This document shows positions 59,261 to 64,000 of a DNA stretch of 64,000 nucleotides, one piece after another (position 1 is the stretch's first letter; every line of letters begins with the position of its first letter). The stretch is taken from contig REBU01000064.1 in the NCBI GenBank assembly GCA_007692585.1, forward strand, positions 1 to 64,000, written 5' to 3'. Source of the stretch: Paracoccaceae bacterium. Its GTDB lineage: Bacteria > Pseudomonadota > Alphaproteobacteria > Rhodobacterales > Rhodobacteraceae. Position numbers and translations under genes: made by a program. Under the pieces are notes generated by a model that saw only the letters and a list, made by a program, of their open reading frames with translations, did no database searches and was not told where the DNA came from.

Positions 59261-59869
59261 CTATAAAGGGTGAATTTCCTGAGAGATCGGAACAATTTCC
59301 GACCGCTCGGACACAGGCAAGCGCGCAAGCATCTCTGCGACAGTCAGCCCCAGCACCGGATGGCACCAATCCGGCGCGACATCCATCAAGGGGACGAGCA
59401 CAAAACCACGCTCCTGCAAGCGCGGATGCGGCAAGATCAGCTCCGTTGGGCTCTGCGTCATCTGCGCGTCGAGCGGCAGATCATACCAGCTCTGAAACGC
59501 TTCAAGATTTGGCAGCACCACTTCCCCCATGGCCAGCAGATCGATGTCAAGCACGCGTGGACCCCAACGCTCCGTGCGCAGACGACCCGCCTCGGCTTCG
59601 ATGTCGTGAAGGATCGCAAGCAACGCGCGCGGTGACATTTGCGTGTCACATGCGAGTGCGGCATTCACAAAATCGGGACCAGAACCGGGCGGAAAGGCAG
59701 GCGTGCGGTAGAGACGGCTTTTTCGAACAAGCTCAGCCCCTGATTGAATAATCTTGTCGATGGCGAAGTGCAAATATGCCACCGGGCTATCCATTTGCCC
59801 CCCGAGATTACCCCCAAGCGCAATGAAGACACGATTGCAATTTCTGATGTGATCACTAGGTTCGGGCAT
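59261..59869 (-). CDS. folK: 2-amino-4-hydroxy-6-hydroxymethyldihydropteridine pyrophosphokinase
   Basis: 'VFIALGGNLG', 'YRTPAF...DFVNAAL', 'RWGPRVLDIDLLAMG', 'LPHPRLQERGFVLVPL'. Confidence 0.94.
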   Translation of the reverse strand: MPEPSDHIRNCNRVFIALGGNLGGQMDSPVAYLHFAIDKIIQSGAELVRKSRLYRTPAFPPGSGPDFVNAALACDTQMSPRALLAILHDIEAEAGRLRTERWGPRVLDIDLLAMGEVVLPNLEAFQSWYDLPLDAQMTQSPTELILPHPRLQERGFVLVPLMDVAPDWCHPVLGLTVAEMLARLPVSERSEIVPISQEIHPL

Positions 59870-59980
59870 ATGATCTGGCGTCCGGGCTGGATGCAGCTGC
59901 TTTCTTGTTCAATCTCAGAGTCAGTAAGTGAAGCGTCGGGCGCAGTTACTTCAAACATCAGGATTTGCAAGGTAAATCAC

Positions 59981-60556
59981 ATGTTCTACAAAGACGAGCG
60001 ACTTGCGCTCTTTATCGATGGCGCCAACCTGTACGCAGCAGGTAAAGCGCTGGGTTTTGACATAGACTACAAGCTCCTGCGTCAGGAGTTCATGCGCCGC
60101 GGTAAGCTAATGCGCGCATTTTACTACACGGCCCTGCTTGAAAATGACGACTATTCCCCCATCAGGCCACTGGTAGATTGGCTGCACTACAATGGTTACA
60201 ATATGGTGACCAAAGCTGCGAAGGAATATACGGACTCGATGGGGCGCCGTAAGGTGAAAGGCAATATGGATATCGAGCTTGCCGTCAACGCAATGGAGCT
60301 CGCGCCGCGCCTGGACCATGCTGTGTTGTTCTCAGGCGACGGAGATTTCCGGCCACTGGTCGAGAGTCTGCAGCGCCAAGGCGTTCGGGTTTCGGTCGTG
60401 TCGACCATTCGCAGCCAACCTCCGATGATTGCTGATGACTTGCGCAGGCAGGCGGATAATTTCATCGAACTCGACGAGTTACGCGATGTCATTGGACGCC
60501 CCCCCAGAGAGCCGCGCACCGAGCGTGACCCGGTGGAAGAAATGTCGCAGGGCTGA
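59981..60556 (+). CDS. NYN-domain (LabA/DUF88-like) protein
   Basis: 'RLALFIDGANLYAAGKALGFDIDYKLL', 'KGNMDIELAVNAMELAPRLDHAVLFSGDGDFRPLVESLQRQGVRVSVVS'. Confidence 0.92.
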   Translation: MFYKDERLALFIDGANLYAAGKALGFDIDYKLLRQEFMRRGKLMRAFYYTALLENDDYSPIRPLVDWLHYNGYNMVTKAAKEYTDSMGRRKVKGNMDIELAVNAMELAPRLDHAVLFSGDGDFRPLVESLQRQGVRVSVVSTIRSQPPMIADDLRRQADNFIELDELRDVIGRPPREPRTERDPVEEMSQG

Positions 60557-60752
60557 TTGCGTCCAGTGGTGCGGAAACTTAGTCAAATGGTCATTGGCAT
60601 GACATACTGCGCGACGTTAGGGCAGCCGTGGCGCACATAGCACTGTCCTTGAATGTATGGCTTATCTTTCAATATGAGGTCTCGGGTTGAGATTGAGGGC
60701 ACTCGAAGCCACCCAGTCAAAGCTGAGATGGATGGAAGTCCTCGACACGATC

Positions 60753-60809
60753 AGACAGGCGGCGGCGCAGAAAGTGTACGGCGATATGAACCAAGCGCGC
60801 CGCCTGTCT
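60753..60809. repeat. 12-bp perfect inverted repeat AGACAGGCGGCG ... CGCCGCCTGTCT, followed by TTTT
   Basis: 33-nt loop; lies between convergent NYN and DUF1217 genes; possible terminator. Confidence 0.55.
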
Positions 60810-60839
60810 TTTGTATCGCAGGGAACGTCTGCGCGCAGG

Positions 60840-61646
60840 TCAGGCAAGACCGCGCGCGGATTGCAGCAGCATGAGCGCTGTCGAGGCACCGCTCATCATG
60901 GTTTGCGTTTCGCGCAGCTGGGATAAGACCAGAAATCGCTGGGTGATCTTTTCGAGGTTCTCCGGCTGACCGAGTTCTACAAGATCAGAGGTCCCGAAGC
61001 GCCGTTGCGCGGCAGATTGCATGCGCGTCACCTGACTGTCGATGTCGAGCTTGCCGAACTCTTTCGGCAAGCCCAGACTCGTCTGCAGAACCTCGCGCAT
61101 CGGCGGATTACCCAAGATGGCGAACCAGCGCGAGCGGTCATTGGTGTATTGCTCGGCCAATTGCGGCAGGTCACGCTGCAAGGCGAGGGCAAGACGCATG
61201 GAATTGTCCTGCTCGCCTACAGCAATTTCGAATTCACGGCTTCGAAACTGGCCAATCAACCGTTCGGCGAAACCGTCAGGTGGGGCTGCGGGGCCATCAT
61301 TCGTGAGATATGAAAACGCCTTGGCAAATTCCAGATAGCGCTTGTCGGATAGGCGATTGGCCAAAGCCCCGCGTTCGGTTGTCCCATCTTCAACGATCTT
61401 GCGGATAAATGCGCGGTTGTTGATGTCGTCTTGAAGACCGAACGCCCCAAGCGCCACCTGCAACAGACGCCGGTTTCCGACCAGCTCCTCGGCGGTCTTG
61501 ACCTTGGGCAACTCACGCGCGAACTCATCGACCTGCCGCGTCAGCATCGGCGCCTTGTTAAAGACCGTCTCCTGGCGCTCCTGCGTCCGTTTCAGGAAAG
61601 CCCACCCCGCCAGACCGGAGATCGGAACGATGGGCTGGAAACTCAT
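60840..61646 (-). CDS. DUF1217 family flagellar-associated protein
   Basis: 'NRAFIRKIVEDGTTERGALANRLSDKRYLEFAKAF'; follows flbT with 4-bp overlap. Confidence 0.85.
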   Translation of the reverse strand: MSFQPIVPISGLAGWAFLKRTQERQETVFNKAPMLTRQVDEFARELPKVKTAEELVGNRRLLQVALGAFGLQDDINNRAFIRKIVEDGTTERGALANRLSDKRYLEFAKAFSYLTNDGPAAPPDGFAERLIGQFRSREFEIAVGEQDNSMRLALALQRDLPQLAEQYTNDRSRWFAILGNPPMREVLQTSLGLPKEFGKLDIDSQVTRMQSAAQRRFGTSDLVELGQPENLEKITQRFLVLSQLRETQTMMSGASTALMLLQSARGLA

Positions 61647-62047
61647 GAGGGTTTCGCGGCGAAGAGCCGCGCCTCCCGTGGCAAAAGCAGCCGCAACGCT
61701 TTCAGCGTCTGGTAATACTCGCCATCAATCACGGCCTGCGAGGCAGTGTCGAGCAGACGGCGGCTGTCGAGATCGGTGAACACCTGGCTGAGTTGTTCGA
61801 TCGAACGCAGAAGGGGGGCCTTGACCTCATCAGGATGGGTATCTCCGGACAGGACGAGCTGAACCAGATAGCAGGTGCGCTTGACGGGCGTGTTGGCCTG
61901 TTCGGGATGGATCGCGTCTTTGAGGCGCAGCACATTGGCGTTCGGCGTGCGGATCGACAGGCTGGTGCGCCGGTCGCCGTTTTCGATCACCGCGCCGTTG
62001 AGAAGCACCCGCTCATGCGGGGCGAGACGTATGACCAGACCCGTCAT
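61643..62047 (-). CDS. flbT: Flagellar biosynthesis repressor FlbT
   Basis: 'GLVIRLAPHERVLLNGAVIENGDRRTSLSIRTPNANVLRLKDAI'. Confidence 0.94.
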   Translation of the reverse strand: MTGLVIRLAPHERVLLNGAVIENGDRRTSLSIRTPNANVLRLKDAIHPEQANTPVKRTCYLVQLVLSGDTHPDEVKAPLLRSIEQLSQVFTDLDSRRLLDTASQAVIDGEYYQTLKALRLLLPREARLFAAKPS

Positions 62048-62421
62048 GAGACATCTGCCTTGCCCGCAAGACCGCGCATGACAGCCGTGTTGATGTCAAT
62101 CAGGACTTCGGCGCTTTCGCGACCTTCGAGGATCGCCGCCGTGTGGTTGAGCGTGAAATTGGCGAGGCTGAGCAACTGGCCCTTGAGCGCCATGGGCAGC
62201 GGATTTTCCGGGTCGGAGAGGTCAACCGTGAATTCGATCCAGAGTCTGCGATTTTCGGTCAGGGCTTCGGCGAGGGCCGGGAAAGACATCGCGCCCCCAG
62301 CATGCGCCTTGCGCAGGCGGGCTGTGATGCGGGCGATGACGTCGTATTCGGCGGAACGTGCTGTTTTCAGCGCAGTGTTGGGCGTGCCATAGGCGGCAGC
62401 GGCCATGGAATGGGCGTTCAT
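62044..62421 (-). CDS. flaF: Flagellar biosynthesis regulator FlaF
   Basis: 'AYGTPNTALKTARSAEYDVIARITARL', 'LTENRRLWIEFTVDLSDPENPLP'; 4-bp overlap with flbT. Confidence 0.93.
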   Translation of the reverse strand: MNAHSMAAAAYGTPNTALKTARSAEYDVIARITARLRKAHAGGAMSFPALAEALTENRRLWIEFTVDLSDPENPLPMALKGQLLSLANFTLNHTAAILEGRESAEVLIDINTAVMRGLAGKADVS

Positions 62422-62457
62422 TCTGAGTCCCTTTATGGAAGATGTGAAGCTGGAAAT

Positions 62458-62488
62458 GGCCAGAGCCCTGTTTTACAGGGCTCTGGCC
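62458..62488 (-). terminator. Long hairpin between flagellin and flaF
   Basis: 13-bp perfect stem GGCCAGAGCCCTG/CAGGGCTCTGGCC, loop TTTTA. Confidence 0.7.
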
Positions 62489-62495
62489 GTCAGCC

Positions 62496-63332
62496 TTAGC
62501 GGAAGAGCGCCAGAATGTTCTGCGGTGCCTGGTTGGCAATCGACAGCGACTGCGTGGCCAGCTGCTGCTGGACCTGCAGCGCCTGCAGACGGGCGGAAGC
62601 GGCTTCCATATCCGCATCTACCAGCGCGCCGATCCCGGTCGTAAGAGCATCAGACAGGTTCTTGATAAACTCCGACTGAATATCGATTCGTTTCTCGGCG
62701 GTACCGAAGGTTGCAGCCGCACCGATGGCCACTTGCAACTGATCCTCAAAAGCTGCCAACGCAGCAGCAGCGCCGGTATCGTCCGAAACATCCCATGCCA
62801 AGGCCGGGGCCAACCCCGCAAGCAAGTTCAGTTCAGCGCTCTCAATATCGATCGTGGCCGTCGCCACGTCACCAGCATTATCTCGGTTTAAAGACGACAA
62901 GATCTCGAGATCATCAGTCTGAGTGCCGTTCATCAGGTTCAGGCCATTGAACTGAGCAGCCTGCAGTACTTGCGTGATTTGACCTTGAAGGCCTGCAAGA
63001 TCGTCCTGAATCTTCTGACGGTCCACATTTTCTTCTTGGGCCGCGACAATCAGGCCTTGCATCTGCTTCATCAGGTCGACGGTTGTTTCCGCAGCCACAC
63101 GTGCCACGCCGACGGTCGATTTGCCGAGCGCCAGCGAGTCGCCAAGCGCCTTCAGCCCACCTACATCGGATTCCATGGTTTTCGAGATCGCCCAGACTGC
63201 AGCGTTATCGCGCGCGTTGCCCACAGATTTGCCGGTCGATATTTCAGACTGGACCTGTTGCATGCCCTTGTTGATTCCACGCATGGTCTGCAGAGCCACC
63301 ATAGCGCCAGTATTGGTCAGAATGCTTGACAT
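62496..63332 (-). CDS. Flagellin
   Basis: Flagellin N/C termini 'MSSILTNTGAMVALQTMRGINKGMQQVQSEISTGKSVGNARDNAAVWAISKTME' and 'LATQSLSIANQAPQNILALFR'. Confidence 0.95.
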   Translation of the reverse strand: MSSILTNTGAMVALQTMRGINKGMQQVQSEISTGKSVGNARDNAAVWAISKTMESDVGGLKALGDSLALGKSTVGVARVAAETTVDLMKQMQGLIVAAQEENVDRQKIQDDLAGLQGQITQVLQAAQFNGLNLMNGTQTDDLEILSSLNRDNAGDVATATIDIESAELNLLAGLAPALAWDVSDDTGAAAALAAFEDQLQVAIGAAATFGTAEKRIDIQSEFIKNLSDALTTGIGALVDADMEAASARLQALQVQQQLATQSLSIANQAPQNILALFR

Positions 63333-63473
63333 GAGAGTGCCTTTCTTTGTGTGCATTTTGCACGAAGTCTAGGATGCATCAGTGTTTGATGCGGTTAAAC
63401 GCGTTCTGCTGTGTCGCGCTACTAGCGCAAGGTGACTTTCTGTCCAATAACGCTGTTATCGCGCCAAAGTATT

Positions 63474-63504
63474 AAATCGCTCTGAAGCTTGAGGCTCTTT
63501 AACC
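63474..63504 (-). promoter_or_regulatory. Candidate sigma-28-like flagellin promoter
   Basis: Minus strand GTTAAAG-N~15-AGCGATTT, loosely matching TAAA-N15-GCCGATAA; located between the two flagellin genes. Confidence 0.3.
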
Positions 63505-63611
63505 AAAAAGAGAATAAATTTCAGTATTTTGATTGAAGACAGCCTCAAGAAGGAAACAACTTAGTCTTGATGTGCCTGAGCCCCGTTTTTGTAGAACTCA
63601 GGCCACCAATC

Positions 63612-64000
63612 TTAGCGGAATAGCGCCAGGATGTTCTGCGGCGCCTGGTTTGCAATCGACAGCGACTGCGTGGCCAGCTGCTGCTGAACCTGCAGCGCCT
63701 GAAGACGGGCAGAAGCTTCTTCCATATCCGCGTCAACCAGAGCGCCAATCCCTGTGGTCAATGCGTCAGACAGGTTCTTGATAAACTCCGACTGAATATC
63801 GATTCGTTTCTCGGCGGTGCCGAAGGTTGCAGCCGCACCGATGGCCACTTGCAACAGATCTTCGAATTCCTCCAAAGCAGTGGTCGCACCAGTACTTGTC
63901 GAGACGTTCCAGTCAAGCGCATCGTCAAGATCACCAAGCAGGTCAAGATCGGCGAGCGCAATGTCAATGGTTTCAGTTGTTACCGCGCCTGCGTTATCAC
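63612..64000 (-). CDS. Flagellin paralog, truncated at window edge (5' end outside)
   Basis: Open in frame to window end ('DNAGAVTTETIDIALADLDLLGDLDDALDWNVSTSTGATTALEEFEDLLQVAIGAAATFGTAEKRIDIQ...'); C-terminus nearly identical to the neighbouring flagellin. Confidence 0.92.
   Translation of the reverse strand, partial: DNAGAVTTETIDIALADLDLLGDLDDALDWNVSTSTGATTALEEFEDLLQVAIGAAATFGTAEKRIDIQSEFIKNLSDALTTGIGALVDADMEEASARLQALQVQQQLATQSLSIANQAPQNILALFR

Noticed and set aside
60653-60874. 73-aa ORF in the NYN-DUF1217 gap
   Set aside because: No SD or coding-like features; overlaps the inverted repeat and the 3' end of DUF1217.
62090-62103. FNR-like TTGAT-GTCA-ATCAG
   Set aside because: Lies inside flaF coding sequence, imperfect, and likely chance.
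1-64000. Search for CRISPR arrays, transposases, integrases, toxin-antitoxin pairs, phage genes, rRNA
   Set aside because: No regularly spaced repeats, mobile element proteins or rRNA-like sequence were seen; the leading tRNA shows no adjacent integrase.

Overview
This 64 kb window looks like a chromosomal segment from a GC-rich Rhodobacteraceae-type alphaproteobacterium. Most of it is tightly packed core genes: lipB, ctaD, gatCA, pepN, accBC, uvrA, lpd, queA, bcp, M23 peptidase/bactofilin, a DEAD-box helicase, recO, acpS, pdxJ, rsh, rpoZ and folK. Two tRNA-Leu genes lie on the minus strand. Three accessory blocks stand out. (1) A reductive pyrimidine catabolism locus (preT/preA, dihydropyrimidinase, N-carbamoyl amidohydrolase, NMT1/THI5-type ABC transporter, RutR-like TetR), with a perfect TTGACC-N4-GGTCAA RutR-like box and an uncharacterised AT-richer ORF inserted in the operon. 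(2) An aglEFGAK-aglR-glk alpha-glucoside locus with a perfect LacI-type operator palindrome and an intra-operon hairpin. (3) A flagellin/flaF/flbT cluster cut by the right edge, with two flagellin paralogs that look partly homogenised. I see no CRISPR array, prophage, transposase or secondary-metabolite cluster. I do not see a clearly new system; the best leads are small uncharacterised ORFs and regulatory structures in these three blocks and next to the SSS-type histidine kinase. All product names come from reading the translations; no database search was run.
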